NCBI GenBank assembly: GCA_001464235.1 | Contig: LNFH01000189.1 | Location: forward strand, 1 to 37,342 | DNA: 37,342 bases | Direction of reading: 5' to 3' | Source of the DNA: Rhizobiales bacterium Ga0077556 | Lineage (GTDB): Bacteria > Pseudomonadota > Alphaproteobacteria > Rhizobiales > Phreatobacteraceae | Program-made: the position numbers and the translations under genes | Shown here: piece by piece, positions 9,624-15,617 of the stretch | How the letters are laid out: every line of letters starts with the position of its first letter | Position numbering within the stretch: the first letter of the stretch is position 1 | Notes under the pieces: generated by a model | The model's input: the letters and a program-made list of their open reading frames with translations, nothing else | What the model was told of the DNA's origin: nothing | Database searches by the model: none

Positions 9624-10571
9624 TCAGAGGGTCGAGACCACGGTCAGCCACGCGGAAACGTGCCGCACCCGGGCGTCGAAGGGATGGACCACCGCCTCGA
9701 GCGCGGCGAGGGGGCTGCGCAGGTCGAAGACGCCGCTGATCCGCCGCTGCCCGAGCTCGGACCCCGCGAGGATGATGCGGCCCGTGTGCCACCGGCGGAT
9801 CTGGGCGATCACCGCCGCCACCGTCTCGTCCTCGGCCAGCAGCTGGCCGCTGCGCCAGGCGGCGAACTGTCCCGGCAGGAGCCTGCCGCGCTCCACGCGC
9901 CCCGAGCCCTCGTCGAGGCGCAGCCAGTCGCCGGCGGCCAGCCGTCCCGCGCCTGCGGGGAGGCCGGCCCGCGTCGCGGCGAGGGTGCCGCGCTCGACGC
10001 CGACCGAGACGATGCCCGACTCGCGGGAGAGACTGAACGTCGCCTCGCCGCCGCTCACCACGACGTCGCCGACGGCGGCCTCGAAGGGGCGCCCGGGCGC
10101 CCCGGCGCGATCGCAGCAGACGGCGCCGTCCAGCAGGTCGAGCCGTCCCCCGCCCGCCGCCAGGCGGATCGCGCTGGCAGGCCCCAGGGTGACGGACGTG
10201 CCGTCGGGCATCTGGAAGCGCGTCACCTCCGCCGCCGCCGTCATGCGGTCGGCGGTGAGGCGCAGCCAGGCGCCCGGACCGTGCAGTGCCGCTCCGGTGG
10301 CCACCACCAGGCCGGCCATGCCGCCGAGGATCGCCCGTCGCGACGCTCCGCCCTCGCCCGTGAGGGATGAGGACTGGTCGGTCAGCACCTGTCCCGCCAT
10401 GCCGTGCAGCTCCGCCGCCTCCCGCCAGGCCGCATCGTGGGCGGGGCTGCGGGCGCGCCAGTGGCGGATGAGGTCCAGCGTGACCGGATTGGCCGGCGCG
10501 TTCTGCAGCCGGATGACGATGTCGAGCGCCTCCTCGAAGAGCACGTCCTCCGGCGTCGTGTCAGCCGTCAT
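9624..10571 (-). CDS. FecR-type transmembrane regulator (anti-sigma factor)
   Basis: This 315-residue protein would carry the signal from the receptor's STN domain to the ECF sigma factor. The N-terminal cytoplasmic domain (about 8-65, FEEALDIVIRLQ...LDLIRHWRARSPAHDAAW) is the DUF4880 type that binds sigma. A single membrane span follows (ILGGMAGLVVATGAALHG, about 82-99), immediately preceded by twin arginine (ASRRAILGG). FecR proteins of other species are exported by the Tat system, so this placement fits. The periplasmic FecR domain runs from about 125 to 220 (MPDGTSVTLGPASAIRL, LLDGAVCCD), and the C-terminal part holds the receptor-contact region. It sits between the sigma factor and receptor genes, the usual order. 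Confidence 0.9.
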   Translation of the reverse strand: MTADTTPEDVLFEEALDIVIRLQNAPANPVTLDLIRHWRARSPAHDAAWREAAELHGMAGQVLTDQSSSLTGEGGASRRAILGGMAGLVVATGAALHGPGAWLRLTADRMTAAAEVTRFQMPDGTSVTLGPASAIRLAAGGGRLDLLDGAVCCDRAGAPGRPFEAAVGDVVVSGGEATFSLSRESGIVSVGVERGTLAATRAGLPAGAGRLAAGDWLRLDEGSGRVERGRLLPGQFAAWRSGQLLAEDETVAAVIAQIRRWHTGRIILAGSELGQRRISGVFDLRSPLAALEAVVHPFDARVRHVSAWLTVVSTL

Positions 10572-10649
10572 CCGCTTCCCGCCTTGTCGCGACGCATCCT
10601 CTGGGCCATGGGCCTATGACGAACGGCGGGTCTCAACATTCACCCGGCC

Positions 10650-11150
10650 TCAGACCGCGGTCTCGTTGAGGCGCCGGCGCAGGTGCCGGTAGGCGTCGCG
10701 CACCAGCACCCAGGTCCGCGTCGTCGACAGCCCGATCTCCTGGCCGACCTCGGCGATGGTCATCTCCGCCAGCCGGTGAAGCTCGAAGGCCCGGCGCGTC
10801 CTGTCGGGGAGTTCCGCGATGGCCGCCTCGACGATGGCGAGCCGCTGCCGGTCGTAGACCACCACCTCCGGCGTCGGCGCGGGATCGGCGACGGCCATCA
10901 TGTGCTCGTCGCAGCCGGTGACGAAGGGAACCGTCCGTTCCCGCCGCCGGAGATCCACCGACAGGTTCCGCGCGATCATGTGGAGATAGGCGCGCGGATT
11001 GGCGTAGTCCTCGCCGGGGGCGAGGGTGAGCGCGCGCACGAAGGTGTCCTGCGTCAGGTCGGCGGCGGCGTCGGGGCTGTGGCCACGGCGTCTCAGATAG
11101 CGCTGGATCTCCCGCGCGTGCCGCATGAAGAGTTGCCTGATGTCCAGCAT
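10650..11150 (-). CDS. FecI-type ECF RNA polymerase sigma factor
   Basis: This 166-residue sigma-70 family member has only regions 2 and 4. Region 2 is about residues 5-75 (LFMRHAREIQRYLRRRG, AADLTQDTFVRAL, YLHMIARNLSVDLRRR). Region 4 is about 105-160 (ELPDRTRRAFELHRLAEMTIAEVGQEIGLSTTRTWVLVRDAYRHLRRRL). These match the iron-starvation (FecI/PvdS) group, and the downstream FecR-like and receptor genes confirm the assignment. It is expected to direct RNA polymerase to the receptor promoter when the receptor is loaded. It follows the ialB-like gene by 28 bases, so both are probably on one transcript. Confidence 0.92.
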   Translation of the reverse strand: MLDIRQLFMRHAREIQRYLRRRGHSPDAAADLTQDTFVRALTLAPGEDYANPRAYLHMIARNLSVDLRRRERTVPFVTGCDEHMMAVADPAPTPEVVVYDRQRLAIVEAAIAELPDRTRRAFELHRLAEMTIAEVGQEIGLSTTRTWVLVRDAYRHLRRRLNETAV

Positions 11151-11178
11151 CGCCCCGGCCCCCGTCGCGCGCGCCCGG

Positions 11179-11781
11179 TCAGTCGGACAGCTGGGCGGCG
11201 CGTGCCAGCGCCGCCGGGAACCCGGTGAGCGTCACGTTGAAGGTGACGGCCTCGCCGGAGGACAGGCTGAGGGCGGCGACCGTGAGCCTGGTCGCCGACG
11301 TCATGGCGTCGGTCGCGACCTTCGGGAAGGAGACCGGCAACAGACAGCCCGCCGGGACGCAGGTGGAGAACCTGACGCCCTGCCCGAGGTCCTTGTCGTC
11401 CAGCTTGAGAATGGCGCCGTTCTCCAGCTTCAGGCCGAAGGGCATGAGGATCGTCCCGTCGCTGCGGCCTTCGCGCGGCGCCCTGAGCTCGATGGCGAAG
11501 ACCCGCTGCCCCGAGCGGGTGTCGCCCTGCGACTGCGCCAGCAGGCAGACCTTGCGGCCTTCGGTCGCCCGGCAATCCACCGTCCAGTCGCCGAAGGTCT
11601 CGACGATGCTGCTGGCGCCGTTGGGGAAGAGAGGGGCGGGGGGCGGGGCGACGCTGGTGCCCGCCGGCAGGGGCGTCGCCGGGCGCGCGAGGGGCGCCTG
11701 CTGGGCGACGAGCGGCGACGCCGTCAGCGTCGCGGAAAGGAGGAGGAGGGCCGAGCGGAAGAAGAGGCCAGCGCGCCGCAT
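11179..11781 (-). CDS. Invasion-associated locus B (IalB) family protein
   Basis: This 200-residue secreted protein has a signal peptide (about 1-26, FFRSALLLLSATLTASPLVAQ), a Pro-rich stretch, then the IalB domain (about 60-195). The domain opens with VETFGDWTVDCRATEGRKVCLLAQSQ, the family's signature 'W.v.C' and 'C.m.Q', and continues with ILMPFGLKLENGAILKLDD and STCVPAGCLLPVSF, where paired cysteines probably form disulfides. The biochemical role of the family is not settled; it is named after a Bartonella erythrocyte-invasion gene. Here it is first in an operon with FecI, FecR and the receptor and lies under an Irr-like box, which suggests a periplasmic role linked to iron or heme. Confidence 0.88.
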   Translation of the reverse strand: MRRAGLFFRSALLLLSATLTASPLVAQQAPLARPATPLPAGTSVAPPPAPLFPNGASSIVETFGDWTVDCRATEGRKVCLLAQSQGDTRSGQRVFAIELRAPREGRSDGTILMPFGLKLENGAILKLDDKDLGQGVRFSTCVPAGCLLPVSFPKVATDAMTSATRLTVAALSLSSGEAVTFNVTLTGFPAALARAAQLSD

Positions 11782-11869
11782 GGGGGAATCCTGTCAGGCT
11801 GTCGTGCGGTCACCGGCGGACCGCGCCTGCGTTCATACGGCGTCGGATATTTCCTCGCAATTACAATGT

Positions 11870-11886
11870 TTTAGATCGAATCTAAA
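11870..11886. promoter_or_regulatory. Irr-type iron-control palindrome (ICE-like)
   Basis: TTTAGATCGAATCTAAA is a perfect inverted repeat with seven-base arms and a three-base centre. It closely resembles the Irr box/iron-control element of Rhizobiales, as I recall it about TTAGAA-N3-TTCTAA. It lies 89 bases upstream of the ialB-like start inside a locally AT-rich stretch, so it is well placed to control the whole iron operon. It differs from the remembered consensus at the innermost arm base. Confidence 0.62.
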
Positions 11887-11962
11887 GAACGGGCTACCGC
11901 CATGCGGTCTTTTCTCCCGGGGCGATGGGTCCTGTATCGCGCCACCACGGGCCCGCAGGGTG

Positions 11963-11987
11963 GGAACGGTCGGGCCCTTCGCTGGTT
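11963..11987 (+). promoter_or_regulatory. EcfG-type general-stress promoter (near-consensus)
   Basis: GGAAC (11963-11967), a 16-base spacer and GGTT (11984-11987) match the alphaproteobacterial EcfG consensus except for the first base of the -10 element. The next gene on this strand starts at 12126, which implies a leader of about 130 bases. Confidence 0.5.
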
Positions 11988-12125
11988 TTCCTTTGGGAGG
12001 CCGGGTTCGCCGAGCCGGCCCGAAGGGTCTCGATCCCGCCGTCCCCCGGCGCCGGGAGAGACCGGGCGCCGCCGCAGACCTGGGCGGCGCACCTGCGGCC
12101 CACCTCGAACCATGGAGGCGCGATC

Positions 12126-12347
12126 ATGCCCACCGATCTGCCCGACACCCATCCCGACGACCCCAAGGGTCCCGCCACGCCGGCCGTGGACGGCGGTCCG
12201 GTCCGGCTGCCGAACCGGCACGTCCAGATCGACCACGACGTCATTCTTCCCGAACCGCGTCCGGCGGACGAGCCCGATGCGATCCTTCCCGGCGACCGCG
12301 AGGGGGACGGCCGCGGGCCGCCCATTCCCATGCCCGCTTTGCCTTGA
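12126..12347 (+). CDS. Small Pro/Asp-rich protein of unknown function
   Basis: This 73-residue product (MPTDLPDTHPDDPKGP...) starts at ATG 12126, which is preceded by GGAGG at 12114-12118, a good ribosome site. It is acidic and rich in Pro, Asp and Gly, with no membrane segment or signal peptide, and looks disordered. A strong hairpin terminator follows 13 bases after the stop. I recognise no family. Ribosome site, terminator and an upstream EcfG-like promoter together support a real gene, and it heads a run of stress-type genes. Confidence 0.6.
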   Translation: MPTDLPDTHPDDPKGPATPAVDGGPVRLPNRHVQIDHDVILPEPRPADEPDAILPGDREGDGRGPPIPMPALP

Positions 12348-12359
12348 GCCCGAACGGGA

Positions 12360-12384
12360 GGGGCCGCGACACCGTCGCGGCCCC
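12360..12384. terminator. Bidirectional hairpin terminator
   Basis: GGGGCCGCGAC (12360-12370), loop ACC and GTCGCGGCCCC (12374-12384) form a perfect 11-base-pair stem between two convergent genes. The T tract after it is short (TTCT), so termination may be moderate. Confidence 0.65.
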
Positions 12385-12396
12385 TTCTGCATGGAC

Positions 12397-12888
12397 TCAG
12401 CCCATCTTCACCTTGGCGTTCTCCCCGAGGTCGGGACGCGCGCCGGTCGCAGCGGCGGCCGCCATCTTGATCATCGACACGATGCGGCCCGGACCCTTCC
12501 AGATCTCGGCCTCGGTCGGCGTCACGCGCACCAGACGGATCGACGGATCGTCCGGGCTGTCCCACCAGGCCTTGGCGGCCATGGAGAACAGCTCGCGGAT
12601 CTTCGCCCGGTCGTTGGATACGCTGGCGCGGCCGGAGACCGAGGCGTAGCGCTCGCTCTTCGGATCGGAGAAGGCGAGGCAGACGTGGTGGTCCTGCTGC
12701 ACCTCGTCGTCCTTGCGGCCCTCGACGTCGGTGAGGAAATAGATCGCGCCCTCCTCCGCCTTGACGTGGGCGGCCATCGGGCGCGCGCGCATGCCTTCCG
12801 AATCCTCGCGGACCGTGACGAGCATCCCGATGCGGACGGCCTCGATCAGTTCGTAGACATCCTGCGGGCGGGCATGGGTATGGGACAT
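12397..12888 (-). CDS. Pyridoxamine 5'-phosphate oxidase-like flavin protein (general stress protein 26 type)
   Basis: This 163-residue split-barrel protein is of the FMN-binding PNPOx-like superfamily. It starts at ATG 12888 with GAGGAG seven bases before it; an earlier in-frame start at 12972 lacks such a site and would add an unrelated leader. Landmarks are VRIGMLVTVREDSEGMRARPMAAHV (about 18-42), IYFLTDVEGRKDDEVQQDHHVCLAFSDP, and ASVSGRASVSNDRAKIRELFSMAAKAWW, with IVSMIKMAAAAATG near the C-terminus. The family includes stress-induced flavin or heme binders; the substrate is unknown. It is divergent from the HWE kinase and may share its promoter region (12997-13023). Confidence 0.85.
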   Translation of the reverse strand: MSHTHARPQDVYELIEAVRIGMLVTVREDSEGMRARPMAAHVKAEEGAIYFLTDVEGRKDDEVQQDHHVCLAFSDPKSERYASVSGRASVSNDRAKIRELFSMAAKAWWDSPDDPSIRLVRVTPTEAEIWKGPGRIVSMIKMAAAAATGARPDLGENAKVKMG

Positions 12889-12996
12889 CGGCAACTCCTC
12901 TTCTGGCCGGACGGTAGGGTGGGAAGCGCCGGAAGCGCCGAAGGTTCCCGGCTCGCCTGTTCCGGCCCGCATTCGCCCTTTTTCACCGTCATCAAT

Positions 12997-13021
12997 GGAA
13001 CGAGCCGGCGCCCGCGGCGTT
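12997..13021 (+). promoter_or_regulatory. EcfG-type promoter of the HWE kinase gene
   Basis: GGAAC (12997-13001), a 16-base spacer and CGTT (13018-13021) match the EcfG consensus exactly, about 37 bases ahead of the ATG at 13059. Read on the other strand, bases 13023 to 12999 give GTAAC, 16 bases, CGTT. That is one mismatch from the same consensus and points toward the PNPOx-like gene. Confidence 0.75.
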
Positions 13022-13058
13022 ACCCGAGGTCCACCCGCGTGTTGCGCGAAGGAACTCC

Positions 13059-14102
13059 ATGCTCGAGACCATCCTGCCGCCTCCCCACGACGAGGACATC
13101 GCCGAACGGCTGCGGCGTCGCGAGGCCGAGCTCGCGCGTGTCCAGCGCATCGGCCAGGTGGGCGGCCTCGAGGTCGACCTCACGGGCGGCGCGTTCCGGA
13201 ACCGGCGCTCGCCGGAATATCTCAGGCTGCACGGCCTCCCCCCGACCCACGCCCACGAGACCCACGAGGCCTGGGTCGCGCGCATCCATCCCGAGGATCG
13301 CGAGCGGGTGGTGGATCATTTCCGCGCCTCGGTCGCGGGCCGCGACATGGAATACTCGGCGGAATATCGCATCATCCGCCCCTCGGACGGGGCGACGCGC
13401 TGGATCCTCGCCAAGGCGGAGATCGAGCGGGCGCCGGACGGCTCGCCCCTCCGTCTCGTCGGCGCCCATATCGACGTGACGGCGCGCCGGGTGGCGGAAG
13501 AGGAGAAGGAACTCCTCGCCCGCGAACTCGCCCACCGCATCAAGAACGTCTTCGCCGTGGTCCAGGGCCTGATCATGCTCTCGGCCCGCAGCAGGCCCGA
13601 GCATCTCGCCTTCGCGCGGGAGGTGGCCGACCGGGTGACGGCCCTCGCCCAGGCGACCCAGTTCGTCGCCCCCGGCGGCATGGCGCGGACCGAGAACGTC
13701 GATCTCCTCGCCTTCCTGCGCTCGCTGCTGGCGGCCTATCGCAACGGCAATGCCGATACCGTGGTCTGCGAGGGGGAGAGCGTGCAGATCGGGCCGCGTG
13801 CCGCGACCACCATCGCGCTCGTCGTTCACGAGCTCGCCACCAATGCGGTCAAGTACGGCGCCCTGTCGAACCCCGCAGGGCGGCTCACCGTCACCCTGAT
13901 GCGGGGCACCGACGGCTATGTCATCGTCTGGCACGAGATGGCGGGTCGCATGCTCAGCGGCCAGCCGGGCCATGCCGGCTTCGGCACCGACCTCATCCAG
14001 AAGGTCCTGGCGGCGCAGTTCCGCACGGCGCTCGAACTCACCTGGCTCCCCACCGGCCTCGACGCCCGCCTCGCCATCATGAACGAGCACCTGGCGCGTT
14101 GA
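13059..14102 (+). CDS. PAS-domain HWE-family sensor histidine kinase
   Basis: This 347-residue soluble kinase has no membrane segment. A PAS fold (about 25-145) includes EYLRLHGLPPTHAHETHEAWVARIHPEDRERV and ends in the PAC-like WILAKAEIERAPDGSPLRLVGAHIDVTAR. The kinase core follows: the phospho-acceptor His in ELAHRIKNVFAVVQGL (about 157-172), the N-box in VVHELATNAVKYGALS, the WHE motif in VIVWHEMAG that gives HWE kinases their name, and the G box GFGTDLI. The ATG at 13059 has AAGGA five bases upstream. HWE and related kinases commonly feed the PhyR-EcfG general stress pathway. An EcfG promoter ahead of this gene makes that role plausible, but its response regulator is not encoded nearby. 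Confidence 0.93.
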   Translation: MLETILPPPHDEDIAERLRRREAELARVQRIGQVGGLEVDLTGGAFRNRRSPEYLRLHGLPPTHAHETHEAWVARIHPEDRERVVDHFRASVAGRDMEYSAEYRIIRPSDGATRWILAKAEIERAPDGSPLRLVGAHIDVTARRVAEEEKELLARELAHRIKNVFAVVQGLIMLSARSRPEHLAFAREVADRVTALAQATQFVAPGGMARTENVDLLAFLRSLLAAYRNGNADTVVCEGESVQIGPRAATTIALVVHELATNAVKYGALSNPAGRLTVTLMRGTDGYVIVWHEMAGRMLSGQPGHAGFGTDLIQKVLAAQFRTALELTWLPTGLDARLAIMNEHLAR

Positions 14103-14159
14103 GGCGGCGAAACGCCGGGCCGCCTCGGCGGCCCGGCTTGTCCGTCAGGCGGGCCTGGC

Positions 14160-14666
14160 TCAGGCGGCCTTCTTGCCCTTGGCGCGCTCGTTGACGCCGG
14201 CATCCGCCAGCTTCGTCAGGTCCGCGTCGGTCTTCTCCTCCTCCGCGAGGGTCTTGGCGAAGAGGTCGGCGGCTTCCTTCATGCCGAGTTCCTCGGCCCA
14301 GCGCTTCAGCGTGCCGTAGCGGGTCATCTCGTAGTGCTCGACCGCCTGGGCCGACGAGATCAGGCCGGCGTCGAGAGCGGCGGTGCCCTTGAACTCGTCC
14401 ATGATCTCCTCGCCCTCGGCGACGATGCCCTCGATGGCGTCGCAGGTCTTGCCGCGGGCCGGCTTGCCGAGAAGCTCGAACACCTGCTGCAGGCGCTCGA
14501 TCTGGCCCTCGGTCTCGTCGCGGTGCTTGCCGAAGGCCTCCTTGAGCTTGTCGGACTGCGCCGCCCGCTGCATCTTCGGCAGCGTCTTCAGGATCTTGCG
14601 CTCGGCGTAGTAGATGTCCTTGAGCGTATCCAGGAACAGGTCGTCCAGGGTCTTTTCCTTGGCCAT
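14160..14666 (-). CDS. DUF892 (YciE/YciF) ferritin-like protein
   Basis: This 168-residue four-helix-bundle protein of the YciF family starts at ATG 14666 with GAGGAGG eight bases before it. It shows the family pattern: LDDLFLDTLKDIYYAERKILKTLPKM (about 7-33), EAFGKHRDETEGQIERLQQVFELLG (about 43-68), and VEHYEMTRYGTLKRWAEELG (about 109-128). The Glu and His residues in these helices could form a di-metal site. Members are induced by osmotic or other stress; their reaction is unknown. The Lys-rich C-terminus (KGKKAA) is usual. An EcfG promoter lies upstream. Confidence 0.93.
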   Translation of the reverse strand: MAKEKTLDDLFLDTLKDIYYAERKILKTLPKMQRAAQSDKLKEAFGKHRDETEGQIERLQQVFELLGKPARGKTCDAIEGIVAEGEEIMDEFKGTAALDAGLISSAQAVEHYEMTRYGTLKRWAEELGMKEAADLFAKTLAEEEKTDADLTKLADAGVNERAKGKKAA

Positions 14667-14750
14667 GTGTCGTGCCTCCTCGCAATGTCGGGATCAGCGG
14701 TCGGCGGTGCTCCAGCCGGATCGCGCCGCGGCGGAATGCCGTATGCAGCC

Positions 14751-14775
14751 AACGTCACGGCGGGCGGGTCGTTCC
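14751..14775 (-). promoter_or_regulatory. EcfG-type promoter of the DUF892 gene
   Basis: Read on the - strand, GGAAC (14775-14771), 16 bases and CGTT (14754-14751) give an exact EcfG match, about 85 bases upstream of the ATG at 14666. Confidence 0.75.
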
Positions 14776-14817
14776 TAGGCAAAAGACGCGGAGCCGCGGT
14801 CCCACGCCCTTTCGGGC

Positions 14818-14842
14818 GGAACCGCGCGCGTGCCCGCTGGTT
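14818..14842 (+). promoter_or_regulatory. EcfG-type promoter of the 114-residue membrane-anchored protein
   Basis: GGAAC (14818-14822), 16 bases and GGTT (14839-14842) are one base off consensus. The expected start near 14850 leaves room for the GGAGG site and the ATG at 14871, and argues against the ATG at 14856. Confidence 0.6.
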
Positions 14843-14870
14843 GTTGCCATGACCAATGGAGGCTTCCCGC

Positions 14871-15215
14871 ATGTTCTCGTTCTTCGACAACCGTTCGCCC
14901 ACCCAGCGCTTCGCCGACGAGGCCATGGAACAGCTGTCCTCCCTCGCGCGCCGGATCGGTCGTGAGGGGAGCCACGTCCAGGCGGCCATGGAATCGGCGC
15001 CGGACCACATCCGCTCCGCCGCACGCAGCCTCGACCGCATGGGCATCAACCCCCACGCCGCCGCCGTTGCCGGCCACCAGGCCCTTCGGCACGTCGGCCG
15101 CCACCCCTCGGTGCTGGCGCCCCTGGTGATCGTCGGTGCGGCGGTCGCCCTCGGCTACTGGCTCGCCCAGCCGAGCCAGACCGTCGCCGCGCCGCACGTG
15201 AAGCGCCAGAGCTGA
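14871..15215 (+). CDS. Small protein with C-terminal membrane segment, unknown function
   Basis: This product is 114 residues from ATG 14871, which has GGAGG eight bases upstream (14858-14862). An earlier in-frame ATG at 14856 would itself overlap that ribosome site. The N-terminal two thirds are helical and polar (FADEAMEQLSSLARRIGREGSHVQAAM, APDHIRSAARSLDRMG). One membrane segment lies near residues 82-98 (SVLAPLVIVGAAVALGYWLA), followed by a short basic tail. The layout resembles small stress-induced membrane anchors, but I recognise no family. It is driven by an EcfG-like promoter and closed by a strong terminator. Confidence 0.75.
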   Translation: MFSFFDNRSPTQRFADEAMEQLSSLARRIGREGSHVQAAMESAPDHIRSAARSLDRMGINPHAAAVAGHQALRHVGRHPSVLAPLVIVGAAVALGYWLAQPSQTVAAPHVKRQS

Positions 15216-15229
15216 TCGATCCATCCACG

Positions 15230-15269
15230 CATGAAAAAGCCGCCGGGCCTGCCCGGCGGCTTTTTCATG
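15230..15269. terminator. Strong bidirectional Rho-independent terminator
   Basis: CATGAAAAAGCCGCCGGGC (15230-15248), CT and GCCCGGCGGCTTTTTCATG (15251-15269) form a perfect 19-base inverted repeat with a GC stem flanked by A and T tracts, so it can work in both directions. Confidence 0.9.
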
Positions 15270-15292
15270 TCGTCACATCCACTCAGGCACGA

Positions 15293-15322
15293 AAAAAGGC
15301 GGCCCCGGAGGGCCGCCTTTTT
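15293..15322. terminator. Second bidirectional terminator
   Basis: AAAAAGGCGGCCC (15293-15305), loop CGGA and GGGCCGCCTTTTT (15310-15322) form a perfect 13-base stem with A and T tracts. It sits only 23 bases after the first terminator and just beyond the 3' end of the convergent DUF883-like gene. Confidence 0.88.
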
Positions 15323-15343
15323 CCAGCGATGACCGGACGTCGG

Positions 15344-15559
15344 TCAGCGGCGCATGCCGTAGAGAAAACCGACGAAGGCGGCGATGGCGAGCGCCTGGAA
15401 GGGCCGCGACGTGATCTCGTCGCGCAGCATCTTCTGCAGGTCGCCGGCGCGGTTCGCCATCACCTCGGTATCGACGCCCGCGGCCTTCAGCTGGGTCTGC
15501 GCCGCACTGGCGAAATCCGTGACGCTCGCGCCGGGGTTCATCGTCTTGCCGTCAGCCAT
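15344..15559 (-). CDS. Small DUF883/ElaB-like membrane-anchored protein
   Basis: This 71-residue protein starts at ATG 15559 with GAGGAGG about five bases upstream; the ATG at 15580 lacks one. A polar helical part (VTDFASAAQTQLKAAGVDTEVMANRAGDLQKMLRDEI) is followed by SRPFQALAIAAFVGFLYGMRR. That is the glycine-containing C-terminal membrane tail with terminal arginines typical of DUF883 (YqjD/ElaB) proteins, which in E. coli are stress-induced and associate with ribosomes. The protein is shorter than E. coli YqjD. An exact EcfG promoter lies just upstream. Confidence 0.8.
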   Translation of the reverse strand: MADGKTMNPGASVTDFASAAQTQLKAAGVDTEVMANRAGDLQKMLRDEITSRPFQALAIAAFVGFLYGMRR

Positions 15560-15589
15560 GGAGGCCTCCTCGTGTTGCACTGACTGCGC

Positions 15590-15615
15590 AACGCACGGCG
15601 ACGGCCCTTCGTTCC
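15590..15615 (-). promoter_or_regulatory. EcfG-type promoter of the DUF883-like gene
   Basis: Read on the - strand, GGAAC (15615-15611), 17 bases and CGTT (15593-15590) form an exact EcfG match. The likely start near 15582 gives a leader of about 23 bases containing the ribosome site. Confidence 0.78.
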
Positions 15616-15617
15616 GC

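Larger units (their letters stand above)
11782..12125. other. 344-base divergent regulatory region
   Basis: This region lies between the - strand ialB-like gene and the + strand 73-residue gene. It is AT-rich around 11845-11890, unlike the rest of the window, and holds the Irr-like palindrome and an EcfG-type promoter, both listed separately. I see no further gene with a ribosome site in it. Confidence 0.6.

Noticed and set aside
9595-9625. Possible terminator with T and A tracts between the FecR-type gene and the receptor
   Set aside because: The GC-rich arms do not pair well with the tracts in either direction.
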